Assembly: GCA_009778325.1 (NCBI GenBank)
Contig: WRJZ01000024.1
Coordinates: forward strand, 1 to 32,985
Length of the DNA stretch: 32,985 nucleotides
Direction: 5' to 3'
DNA from: Candidatus Endomicrobium neocapritermitis
GTDB lineage: Bacteria; Elusimicrobiota; Endomicrobiia; Endomicrobiales; Endomicrobiaceae
Positions within the stretch are counted from its first letter, which is position 1; each line of letters starts with the position of its first letter. The position numbers were made by a program, and so were the translations under genes. The notes below the pieces were generated by a model. It searched no databases, was not told where the DNA came from, and worked only from the letters and a program-made list of their open reading frames with translations. Positions 16,540 through 25,225 of the stretch are shown one piece after another.

Positions 16540-17495
16540 TAAAATCCGCTTGCTTTTATAACTTCCCGGACTGTTTGCGCGGAGTTTTTAAACGCGGCCA
16601 GTTCAGCTGCGTCAAAATCAACTTCAAGAACCTGCCTTATTCCGGTTTTATGGACAACCGCCGGAACGCTCAAATATATATCGCTTATGCCGTGATAGTT
16701 TTCAAGCAATGAGGAAACCGGTAAAACCGAATTCTCATCTTTCAAAATTGATTTTGATATTTTGGTCAGCGAGAGGCCGATTCCGTAAGAAGTTTCGCCT
16801 TTTTTTTCTATAATTTCATAAGCGGAATCTCTTACGTCTTCGAAAATTTTATCGAGCTCTGCTTTCTGGTCTTGTCCGCACTTTTCTTTACAGACATTGC
16901 AAAAGTCTTTGAAAAACACGCCGCCTATCATTGCTTTGCTCCACATGGGAAATTCCGTATCGCCGTGTTCTCCCAAAATCAAAGCGTGTATGCTTCTGGA
17001 ATCAACATTGCAGTGCCTGCCTATAAGATAGCGGAATCTTGCCGTATCCAAAACCGTGCCTGAACCGATAACTTCATTGGCCGGTTTTCCTGAAATTTTA
17101 TACGTTATATAAGACAAAATATCCACGGGGTTTGTAGCAACCAGAATTATCGCTTTTGGCGAGTACTTCACAACCTGCGGAACTATGCTTTTTAATATTT
17201 CAGAATTGCCTTTAACCAAATCTATTCTTGTTTCGCCAGGCTTTTGTCCTCTTCCGGCTGTAATTACAACCAAATCTGAATCCGCGGTATCCGGATAATC
17301 TCCGGCGTAAATATTTACCGGAGAAACATAAGGCGCGCCGTGAGACAAATCCATGGCTTCGCCTTCCGCTTTCTTTTTGTTGTAATCCACAAGAACAAGC
17401 TCTCTTGTAACGCCTTTTATAATCATTGAATACGCGTAACGCATTCCCACGTTGCCGCAGCCTATTATTGAAACTTTCGGATGTAATCTTTTCAT
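16539..17495 (-). CDS. L-lactate dehydrogenase-like LDH/MDH-family enzyme
   Basis: The 318-residue cytosolic NAD-dependent dehydrogenase has the N-terminal Rossmann motif GCGNVG (12-17), D37 ending strand 2 (NAD rather than NADP), D150, R153 and the catalytic H177 in GEHGDTE. The substrate loop reads ITAGRGQKPGETR: Q84 is at the position equivalent to residue 102 of Bacillus LDH, where Gln selects pyruvate and Arg selects oxaloacetate; R90 is the conserved polarising arginine. I therefore favour lactate dehydrogenase. ATG at 17495 has AGGTGG five nt upstream; a GTG three codons earlier overlaps that Shine-Dalgarno and is unlikely. It is a tandem paralogue of the next gene upstream (17620-18570), separated by element A6. 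Confidence 0.85.
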   Translation of the reverse strand: MKRLHPKVSIIGCGNVGMRYAYSMIIKGVTRELVLVDYNKKKAEGEAMDLSHGAPYVSPVNIYAGDYPDTADSDLVVITAGRGQKPGETRIDLVKGNSEILKSIVPQVVKYSPKAIILVATNPVDILSYITYKISGKPANEVIGSGTVLDTARFRYLIGRHCNVDSRSIHALILGEHGDTEFPMWSKAMIGGVFFKDFCNVCKEKCGQDQKAELDKIFEDVRDSAYEIIEKKGETSYGIGLSLTKISKSILKDENSVLPVSSLLENYHGISDIYLSVPAVVHKTGIRQVLEVDFDAAELAAFKNSAQTVREVIKASGF

Positions 17496-17509
17496 ATTTA
17501 CCACCTTTT

Positions 17510-17619
17510 AACGGCAGAGTTCAAAGTTCAGATTTGGAGTTTTCGCGAAGCGAAAACCGATTATTAGTTTCGCCAGAGGCGAAACACGACATTTGAACTC
17601 TGCACTCTGAACTCTTCTT
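17510..17619. repeat. family A element A6 (7-bp units GAGTTCA) with nested hairpins
   Basis: The arms carry GAGTTCA-type heptads. The interior contains GTTTTCGC/GCGAAAAC (17539-17557) and GTTTCGCC/GGCGAAAC (17567-17585). It is a reversed copy of A4 that lacks the GGAACTTAGTTCC palindrome, so the loops of the two differ by small palindromic modules. It fills the gap between the LDH-like and MDH-like genes; its AACGGC end runs straight into the AAAAGGTGG ribosome-binding region of the LDH-like gene. Confidence 0.83.
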
Positions 17620-18570
17620 TTAAAAACCTATTTCCTTAATAACCTTTTTAACCTCGGCGGCAGAATGCCGGAAGGCTTTCATTTCTTCGTCATTAAATCT
17701 TACTTTCAAAACTTTTTCGATTCCTTTTTTGCCTACTATAGCAGGAACGCTCAGATACACGTCGCTTACGCCGTGATAATCCTCAAGAAGAACGGAAACA
17801 GGAAGAACCGACTTTTCATTTTTTAAAACAGCTTTTGATATTCTTGTCATTGAAAGACCTATTCCATAAGACGTTTCGCCTTTTCTTTTAATAATTTCTT
17901 TGCCTCTGTTCTTAACTTCCTGAAAAATGCGTTCAAGCTCGGCTTTGTAATCAACGTTGTGGTTAAAAGCTTTAAAAGCGTCTTCCAAAGGCACTCCGCC
18001 GACAGTAGCTTTACTCCAGACCGGAAAAGCCGTTTCGCCGTGCTCGCCTAAAACCTGAGCGTATATGCTTCTGAGATTCACGTCAAAAAGGCCTTTCAAA
18101 AGATTTACGAGCCTTGTGGTGTCAAGCAATGTGCCGGAACCGATAATTTCGCCGGAAGGTTTTCCTGAAATTTTATACGCGGCATAAGAAAGAATATCGA
18201 CAGGGTTTGAAACAACCAAAATAACGGCATTAGGAGAATACTTCAGAACTTTCGGAATTACTGATTTTATTATCTCAACGTTTCCTTTAACCAAATCCAT
18301 TCTCGACTGCCCGGGCTTTCTGCCTGAGCCGGCAGTTATAATGACAAGCTCGGAATTTGCCGTATCCTGATAATCCCCCGGATAAACGTCAACCGAAGAA
18401 AGAAGCGGACCGCCGTCTGCCAAATCCATGGCTTCGCCTTCCGCGATTTCCTTATGCAAATCCACTAAACAAAGTTCTCTTGCAAGCCCCTTTATTACCA
18501 TGGAATAAGCGTAACGCATTCCTACGTTGCCGCAGCCTACGATCGATACTTTCCTGGACAATGTCTCCAT
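17620..18570 (-). CDS. malate dehydrogenase-like LDH/MDH-family enzyme
   Basis: This 316-residue paralogue of the neighbouring gene aligns without gaps through the N-terminal half: GCGNVG (12-17), D37, R90 and catalytic His in GEHGETAFP. Its substrate loop is ITAGSGRKPGQSR, with R84 where the paralogue has Q84. Arg at this position is the classic malate dehydrogenase determinant, so oxaloacetate/malate is the likely substrate pair. The start is ATG at 18570, seven nt after GGGG; an upstream in-frame TTG at 18594 lies inside the end of repeat A7. gdhA is upstream on the same strand. The pair probably arose by tandem duplication followed by a specificity change. Confidence 0.83.
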   Translation of the reverse strand: METLSRKVSIVGCGNVGMRYAYSMVIKGLARELCLVDLHKEIAEGEAMDLADGGPLLSSVDVYPGDYQDTANSELVIITAGSGRKPGQSRMDLVKGNVEIIKSVIPKVLKYSPNAVILVVSNPVDILSYAAYKISGKPSGEIIGSGTLLDTTRLVNLLKGLFDVNLRSIYAQVLGEHGETAFPVWSKATVGGVPLEDAFKAFNHNVDYKAELERIFQEVKNRGKEIIKRKGETSYGIGLSMTRISKAVLKNEKSVLPVSVLLEDYHGVSDVYLSVPAIVGKKGIEKVLKVRFNDEEMKAFRHSAAEVKKVIKEIGF

Positions 18571-18586
18571 CTTAAAACCCCATTTT

Positions 18587-18704
18587 AACGGCAATTACGA
18601 ACAAAGGCGGAAGTTCAGCAGCTCGGCAGCTCAGAGAAGCTCTGGTCGCTTTATCTTTGCTTTTTGCCGTTGCCGAGCTGCTGAGCTTCCGAACTTCCGC
18701 CGTT
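18587..18704. repeat. family A element A7, chimeric 7-bp/8-bp type
   Basis: It opens with AACGGCAATTACGAA, the end of the heptad class, then switches to GGCGGAAGTTCAGCAGCTCG octads. The core GGTCGCTTTATCTTTG ... TTGCCGTTGCCGAG follows, with complementary octads ending GCCGTT at 18704. It is homologous to A10 (in reverse) apart from the foreign left end. It fills the gap between gdhA and the MDH-like gene. Confidence 0.85.
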
Positions 18705-18705
18705 T

Positions 18706-20100
<1,395 letters not shown>

Positions 20101-20124
20101 TCACTTTTTGCAGTGGTTTTGACT

Positions 20125-20154
20125 ATTTTATTTAAAAATTTATGCTGTTGTCAA
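20125..20154 (-). promoter_or_regulatory. sigma70-type promoter of gdhA
   Basis: On the minus strand a perfect TTGACA (20149-20154), an 18-nt spacer and TAAAAT (20125-20130), which predicts a leader of about 75 nt. It is the best promoter match in the window. Confidence 0.6.
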
Positions 20155-20163
20155 TATATATAA

Positions 20164-20243
20164 AAAGGCAGAGAATAGTTTATTTGTCTTTTGCCGTTGA
20201 CGTAGACGTATCTGTTATCTATTCTCTATTATCTTTTATCTGT
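20164..20243. repeat. family A element A8 (7-bp units TATCTGT/TATCTAT)
   Basis: The right arm is a heptad array, TATCTGT, TATCTAT, TCTCTAT, TATCTTT; the left arm is reduced to AGAGAATAG. The core TTTGTCTTTTGCCGTTG lies between (20184-20199). The element separates the divergent gdhA and dnaE genes. Its right end abuts the dnaE extended -10 box. Confidence 0.7.
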
Positions 20244-20247
20244 TTTA

Positions 20248-20256
20248 TGGTATAAT
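20248..20256 (+). promoter_or_regulatory. extended -10 promoter of dnaE
   Basis: TGG-TATAAT is a perfect extended -10 box about 35 nt before the dnaE ATG. Any upstream contact would fall within the heptad arm of A8. Confidence 0.5.
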
Positions 20257-20290
20257 ATTTATAACAGTATTTACAAAAACAGGCGGGTTT

Positions 20291-23200
20291 ATGGCGGAAT
20301 TTATACATTTGCACAATCATACCGAATACTCTCTTCTTGACGGCGCTTGCAGGATAACAAATGATAAGGGTAAACCCGGCGAGCTTTTTGACCTTATAGC
20401 AAAAGAATATAAAATGCCGGCTCTGGCAATTACGGACCACGGCAATATGTACGGCGCCATGGAATTTTACTGGGCGGCAAAAGAAAGCGGCATAAAGCCG
20501 ATTATCGGCTGCGAAGTATATGTCGCTCCAAAATCCCGTTTTGACAAAAGCGCTGAGAAAATTTCCGAAGAGGGCGGAAATTATAACCACTTAACGCTTC
20601 TTGCGAAAGATTTTAAAGGTTATCAAAACCTTATGCAGATAGTCAGCATAGGATTTACCGAGGGCTTTTACTATAAGCCGCGCGTTGACAAAGAAGTTTT
20701 GCGCAAGTACGGCGGCGGCATAATTGCCATGTCCGGCTGTTTGGCGGGCGAAATCGCGGCCAATATTCTTAAAGGCAATACGGAAAAAGCCGAAGCGGCC
20801 GCGATAGAGTATAGAGATATTTTCGGGAAAGGCAATTTTTATATTGAAATAATGGATAACGGCCTTGAAGACCAGCAAAAAGTTATTCCCGGGCTTATAG
20901 CGCTTGCGCAAAGAACGGGCATTGCGCTTGTCGCCACAAACGACTGCCACTTTTTGCGTAAAGAAGACGCTGCCACGCATGACATACTTCTTTGCATAGG
21001 CACCGGCAAAACTTTAAACGATATAAACAGAATGCGTTTTGATTCCGACTTATTTTTTTACCGCTCTCCCGAAGAAATGGCAAAAACTTTTTCATATATT
21101 CCCGAGGCTTTAAAAAATACTCTGGAAATCGCCGAAAAAACTAATCTTGAAATAAATACGGACCAATTGCTTCTGCCGCAGTTTCCCGTTCCAGCGGGGT
21201 TTAAAAACGACGGCGCGTATCTTGAAAAGCTTTGCCGCGAAGGTTTGGCCCGCAGATACGGGACCGTCAAACCGGAACACGAAGCAAGGCTTGCGCATGA
21301 GCTCGGCATTATCAATAAAATGGGTTTTGCGTCATACTTTTTGATTGTTTCCGACTTCATAAAATACGCCAAAGACAACGGCATTCCGGTAGGCCCCGGC
21401 AGAGGTTCGGGAGCTGGCTCCATGGTTGCGTACACTTTGGGAATTACCGATATTTGTCCGCTTAAATACGGGCTTCTTTTTGAAAGATTTTTAAATCCCG
21501 ACAGGCGTTCCATGCCGGATTTGGATATAGATTTCGCGGATTTCGGCCGCGACAGGGTTATAGAATACGTGCGCCAAAAGTACGGCGAAGAAAAGTGCGC
21601 TCAGATTATCACTTTCGGTTCAATGCAGGCGCGTCTTGTGATAAAAGACGTTGCGCGCGTTATGGGTTTTACGCCGACGGAATCAAATAATATAGCAAAA
21701 CTTATTCCTTTTAATTCAAGCATCGCCGAAGCATTGCAGTCGTCGCAGGATTTGGTAAAACTTACAAAAGCCGACGACAGGATCGCGAAACTTATAGCCG
21801 CGTCGCAAAGGCTTGAAGGTTTGAAAAGGCATACCGGCGTTCACGCCGCGGGAATGGTTATAGCAAACGAAGAAATTACAAAATATTCGCCTCTGTCCAA
21901 AGGTTCAAAAGATATTATCACAACCCAGTACGACGGAACAGTGCTGCCGAATCTCGGCCTTTTAAAAGTTGACTTTCTCGGTTTAAGAACGCTTACCATT
22001 ATCGATGAAACTGTAAAGCTCATAAAAATAAAAAATCCTGATTTTGATATTAACGCCATACCTTTGGACGATTCTAAAACTTACGAGCTTCTTGCCGAAG
22101 CAAAAGCGCTGGGCATGTTTCAGCTTGAAAGCAAAGGCATGCGCGAGCTTATAAGAAAGATGAAACCTTCAAGCATAGACGACATCATTGCTTTGATCGC
22201 TTTATACCGCCCCGGCCCTATGGGCTCTGGCATGCTGGACGACTTTGTGGCAAGAAAGCACGGCAGAAAAAAAATCGAGTACGACCACCCTTTGCAGGAA
22301 CCTATTCTTGCCGACACTTACGGCGTTATCCTGTATCAGGAACAGGTAATGAAAATGGCAATATCTTTAGCGGGTTTTACTCCGGGCGAATCGGACGCTT
22401 TGCGCAAAGCCATGAGCAAAAAGATTCCCGAGGTTATTGAAAAACAAAGGGAAAAATTTATTAACGGCGCGAAAGAAAAAGGCGTTGATAAAAAAATTGC
22501 CGACAAAATATACAATAATATAGTGGCGTTCGCGGGTTACGGTTTTAATAAATCGCATTCCGCGGCTTACGGAATGGTTTCATACCAGACGGCGTATCTG
22601 AAAGCCAACTATCCGCTTGAATATCTGACATCGCTTTTGAATTCCGAAATCGGCCGCTCGGCGGTTAAAGACAATGAAGAAAGCAAGCTTGTGATGTACC
22701 TTGACGACGCGGCGCTGTTTAATATTAAGATACTTCCGCCCGACGTGCAGTTTTCCGACGGAAAATTTAAAACGGAAAACGGCAATATACGTTTCGGATT
22801 ATCGGCCGTTAAAAACGTGGGCGAAGGAATAACGCAGTCAATTGAACAAACCAGAGCTGAAGGCGGCAAGTTTAAAGACTGGGACGAATTTTTACAGCGC
22901 ATAGATTTAAAATCCACAAATAAAAAAGCTTTGGAAAGTCTTGCCAAAGCCGGAGTCTTCGACGCTTTCGGCAAGGACAAGCTTGAAATAAGAGCAAGCC
23001 TGCTTCAAAGCATAGATTCGTCTGTTGATAAAGCCGCGAAGATTAAAGCCGACAAAGAGTCCGCGCAGGGATTTTTGTTTGATTCCGCTGAAACCATAAG
23101 CCAGGAAAGTTCGCTTCAAAAAGCCAAACCTTTGGAAGTTTTTGAAGCTTTGGAATTTGAAAAAGAAGTGCTGGGTTTTTATCTTTCGGGACATCCTCTG

Positions 23201-23806
23201 ACTCCGCGCAAAAGAGAGCTTATAGCGTATTCAAATTACAGACTGGACAATCTTCCGGCGGCAAAAGAAAACATTGACATTAAAGACGCGCAGATTGTGC
23301 GAATAGCCGGAATGATATCGTCAATAAAAAAGATGATATCAAAAGCCAAAAAAGAGCCTTACGCGAAATTTAAAGTCGAAGATCTTAACGGCAGCGTTGA
23401 AGCCATACTTTTTCCGAAATCTTATGAAAGATATCAGGGATATCTCACGCCGAACAATATTATTGTCATAAAAGGCAGGCTCATGGGCTCGGAAGGGCAG
23501 GCTGAAATTATAGTTGAAGATATGATGACAATAGACGAAGCCAAAAAGAAATACCAGCCCAACTGCGGCGAAGTGCATATAAAAATTTCCACCACAAGAT
23601 ACGATGACGAGCTCAGCGAAATGCTAACAAAAGTGTTTAAAGAGCACAAAGGCAAAGCCAAAGTGTTTTTGGATTTGGAAGATCCGGTTCACGGAAGTTA
23701 TTCTTTGGAAACGGAGTTTATGTCGGATTGTTCGGACGCGTTTGTTGCGTCCGTAGAGAAAGTTGTCGGAAGCTCTGATGTTGTGGAATTGCATTATACA
23801 AATTAA
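20291..23806 (+). CDS. dnaE: DNA polymerase III alpha subunit DnaE
   Basis: This is the replicative polymerase catalytic subunit, 1171 residues, of normal DnaE1 length. Domains in order: PHP (FIHLHNHTEYSLLDG, residues 4-18, to about 290); palm with the catalytic aspartates in MPDLDIDFAD (D410, D412, matching E. coli D401/D403) and PVGPGRGSGAGS; thumb and fingers with GMFQLESKGM and YRPGPM; a helix-hairpin-helix region (YGFNKSHSAAYG and beyond); an OB-fold near residues 1000-1080 (VRIAGMISSIKK); and a C-terminal tau/clamp-binding region. Most PHP metal residues appear retained, so residual proofreading or a structural metal role is possible. A GGCGGG lies upstream of the ATG. It is the first plus-strand gene of a block of four. 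Confidence 0.97.
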   Translation: MAEFIHLHNHTEYSLLDGACRITNDKGKPGELFDLIAKEYKMPALAITDHGNMYGAMEFYWAAKESGIKPIIGCEVYVAPKSRFDKSAEKISEEGGNYNHLTLLAKDFKGYQNLMQIVSIGFTEGFYYKPRVDKEVLRKYGGGIIAMSGCLAGEIAANILKGNTEKAEAAAIEYRDIFGKGNFYIEIMDNGLEDQQKVIPGLIALAQRTGIALVATNDCHFLRKEDAATHDILLCIGTGKTLNDINRMRFDSDLFFYRSPEEMAKTFSYIPEALKNTLEIAEKTNLEINTDQLLLPQFPVPAGFKNDGAYLEKLCREGLARRYGTVKPEHEARLAHELGIINKMGFASYFLIVSDFIKYAKDNGIPVGPGRGSGAGSMVAYTLGITDICPLKYGLLFERFLNPDRRSMPDLDIDFADFGRDRVIEYVRQKYGEEKCAQIITFGSMQARLVIKDVARVMGFTPTESNNIAKLIPFNSSIAEALQSSQDLVKLTKADDRIAKLIAASQRLEGLKRHTGVHAAGMVIANEEITKYSPLSKGSKDIITTQYDGTVLPNLGLLKVDFLGLRTLTIIDETVKLIKIKNPDFDINAIPLDDSKTYELLAEAKALGMFQLESKGMRELIRKMKPSSIDDIIALIALYRPGPMGSGMLDDFVARKHGRKKIEYDHPLQEPILADTYGVILYQEQVMKMAISLAGFTPGESDALRKAMSKKIPEVIEKQREKFINGAKEKGVDKKIADKIYNNIVAFAGYGFNKSHSAAYGMVSYQTAYLKANYPLEYLTSLLNSEIGRSAVKDNEESKLVMYLDDAALFNIKILPPDVQFSDGKFKTENGNIRFGLSAVKNVGEGITQSIEQTRAEGGKFKDWDEFLQRIDLKSTNKKALESLAKAGVFDAFGKDKLEIRASLLQSIDSSVDKAAKIKADKESAQGFLFDSAETISQESSLQKAKPLEVFEALEFEKEVLGFYLSGHPLTPRKRELIAYSNYRLDNLPAAKENIDIKDAQIVRIAGMISSIKKMISKAKKEPYAKFKVEDLNGSVEAILFPKSYERYQGYLTPNNIIVIKGRLMGSEGQAEIIVEDMMTIDEAKKKYQPNCGEVHIKISTTRYDDELSEMLTKVFKEHKGKAKVFLDLEDPVHGSYSLETEFMSDCSDAFVASVEKVVGSSDVVELHYTN

Positions 23807-23950
23807 AAAGGCAATTACAAATTACGAATTACGAATCAAAGACAAAACAACAAAATAATTGTATATTACAATCTATTCGTAATTGTAGTAATTATCTTTG
23901 CCGTTCGCCGTTGATTTGTAATTCGTCATTCGTCATTCGTAATTGCCGTT
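23807..23950. repeat. family A element A9 (7-bp units AATTACG)
   Basis: A near full-length homologue of A1 in the same orientation: heptads AATTACA, AATTACG and AATTACG, then AATCAAAGACAAAACAAC, an AT-rich centre, CTTTGCCGTTCGCCGTTG, and heptads ATTCGTC/ATTCGTA ending GCCGTT. It begins directly at the dnaE stop codon and ends next to the AAAAAAGGGG Shine-Dalgarno of the next gene, so it fills the junction exactly. Confidence 0.87.
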
Positions 23951-23967
23951 AAAAAAGGGGATAAAGT

Positions 23968-24207
23968 ATGGGAAAATCAAACACAGGTAATACTTCTTTG
24001 AACACGATTTTGGTTGTTGTATTTTTTGTTTTGCTTCTTGTATTTGCGCCGAAGATTATACCGTTTGTTAAATCAAAGTTCGGTTCAAAAGAGGGACTGA
24101 AAGAATTGGCAACCGATATTGATAAACTGAATAAAAAAGGCGTCAAACAGGTAAAAAAAGCAGGAGACGGAATGGGCAAAGGCATAGACATGCTTAGAAC
24201 GAGATAG
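23968..24207 (+). CDS. small single-pass membrane protein, unknown function
   Basis: Not recognised. The 79 residues comprise a short polar N-terminus, one hydrophobic helix at about 12-31 (LNTILVVVFFVLLLVFAPKI), and a Lys- and Gly-rich amphipathic tail that is probably cytoplasmic or periplasmic (KSKFGSKEGLKELATDIDKL). GGGG lies 8 nt before the ATG. It is the first of three small co-oriented membrane-protein genes after dnaE, each preceded by its own family A hairpin. Codon use resembles the neighbours. Confidence 0.65.
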   Translation: MGKSNTGNTSLNTILVVVFFVLLLVFAPKIIPFVKSKFGSKEGLKELATDIDKLNKKGVKQVKKAGDGMGKGIDMLRTR

Positions 24208-24210
24208 GCA

Positions 24211-24322
24211 AACGGCGGAAGTTCAGAAGTTCGGAAGCTCAGCAGCTCGGCAACAGCAAAAAACAAAGACAAAACGACCAGAGCTCCTCCGGGCTTCTGA
24301 GCTGCCGAGCTGCTGAGCTTCT
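24211..24322. repeat. family A element A10 (8-bp units GAAGTTCA/GAAGCTCA)
   Basis: AACGGC, then octads GAAGTTCA, GAAGTTCG, GAAGCTCA and GCAGCTCG, then GGCAAC, then the core AACAAAGACAAAACGACC (the complement of GGTCGTTTTGTCTTTG). Complementary octads run to 24322. It starts four nt after the previous stop and ends at the AAAAAGGGG ribosome-binding site of the next gene. Confidence 0.88.
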
Positions 24323-24337
24323 AAAAAGGGGTTTTGT

Positions 24338-24832
24338 ATGAAAAACAAACTCAATTACATCATGAAAGCATCTGCCGTTACAATGGTATCGGCTTCCGTG
24401 TTTTTCATTATGCTTGCCTACATCAATGTTTGCGCGCAGGAATTTTTCGGGTATGAAGAATTTTTGAAGGTTGAATCAGAATCGGAACCTGCAATAGAGC
24501 AAGATGCCAATGATAAAGAATTGCGCGATTTGCGCAGACAGCTGGAAGATCTTGAATATTATAGGTCTGATCTGAAAGCTCAGGAGAGTGCGGCTCTCGC
24601 GGCTCTTCCGGCAAGCATGAAAACAAAGAAATTTCAAAATTCGGCTGAAAAGGCCGAATACTATAAAAAACTTTCAATAGAATATACAAATAAGCTTGCA
24701 AATGAGCAGCTTAGCAAAAGCGATATCAAAATATCGCAAAATCTCATAACTTTGGCGGAATTATACACAACTGAAGAATCCATAAAAACAGTAAAAAAAG
24801 AGATAGCAAAAAGAAGCAGTGTAAGAAGATAA
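24338..24832 (+). CDS. exported or membrane-anchored coiled-coil protein, unknown function
   Basis: Not recognised. In 164 residues there is a hydrophobic helix at about 11-30 ending INVCAQEF, which could be a signal peptide cleaved after VCAQ or CA, or an uncleaved anchor. An acidic stretch (ESESEPAIEQDAND) and two predicted coiled coils follow, at about 53-80 (ELRDLRRQLEDLEYYRSDLK) and 105-160. The single Cys lies in the hydrophobic segment and does not form a clear lipobox. GGGG precedes the ATG. It lies between elements A10 and A11. Confidence 0.65.
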   Translation: MKNKLNYIMKASAVTMVSASVFFIMLAYINVCAQEFFGYEEFLKVESESEPAIEQDANDKELRDLRRQLEDLEYYRSDLKAQESAALAALPASMKTKKFQNSAEKAEYYKKLSIEYTNKLANEQLSKSDIKISQNLITLAELYTTEESIKTVKKEIAKRSSVRR

Positions 24833-24923
24833 GAAGTTGGGATGCTGGGAAGCTGGGAGGAGCTGTAGTCGTTAAAGCCGTTGCCTTTGCTCAGCTTCTC
24901 AGCTTCCCAGCATCCCAACTTCT
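24832..24923. repeat. family A element A11 (8-bp units GAAGCTGG)
   Basis: Octads GAAGTTGG, GATGCTGG and GAAGCTGG with complementary octads on the right (to 24923) and a shortened core TAGTCGTTAAAGCCGTTGCC. The AACGGC ends are missing; the arms start on the last base of the preceding stop codon. The open frame running through its right half gives a spurious N-terminal extension to the next gene. Confidence 0.8.
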
Positions 24924-24943
24924 ATAAATATAAAGGAAAATTT

Positions 24944-25126
24944 ATGCAAAACAATGAAGAAAAACAAGATCAGCAGGCAGCCCCTGAAGCGGAAAATACG
25001 GAAATTAAAAACAAAATGCATAAGAGCGACAAAATAGTTTATGCTGTTATGGTTGGTATTATAGGCTTAACATTGCTTATTACCTGGTATCTGATTAAAA
25101 TAGTAACTAATGTTTTTGTAGCATAA
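24944..25126 (+). CDS. small single-pass membrane protein, unknown function
   Basis: Not recognised. The 60 residues comprise a Gln- and Glu-rich acidic N-terminal half and one helix at about 32-52 (VYAVMVGIIGLTLLITWYLI). AAAGGA lies 8 nt before the ATG at 24944. The frame extends upstream to 24881, but that part is element A11 and lacks a ribosome-binding site. It is the last of the three small membrane proteins. The following 100 nt (25127-25225) are AT-rich and convergent with rsgA, with no strong terminator hairpin seen. Confidence 0.6.
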   Translation: MQNNEEKQDQQAAPEAENTEIKNKMHKSDKIVYAVMVGIIGLTLLITWYLIKIVTNVFVA

Positions 25127-25225
25127 ATAAGGAATTTTTTTGTTTTTCAAACCAAAAATAAAATTTAGTTTTAAATTTAAATATTATTGAAAAATCAATC
25201 TGATATTTACTTAAAAACTATTTTT

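Noticed and set aside
25127-25225. Bidirectional terminator between the 60-residue protein and rsgA
   Set aside because: Only AT-rich, weakly symmetric sequence; no GC-containing stem with a T-run was found.
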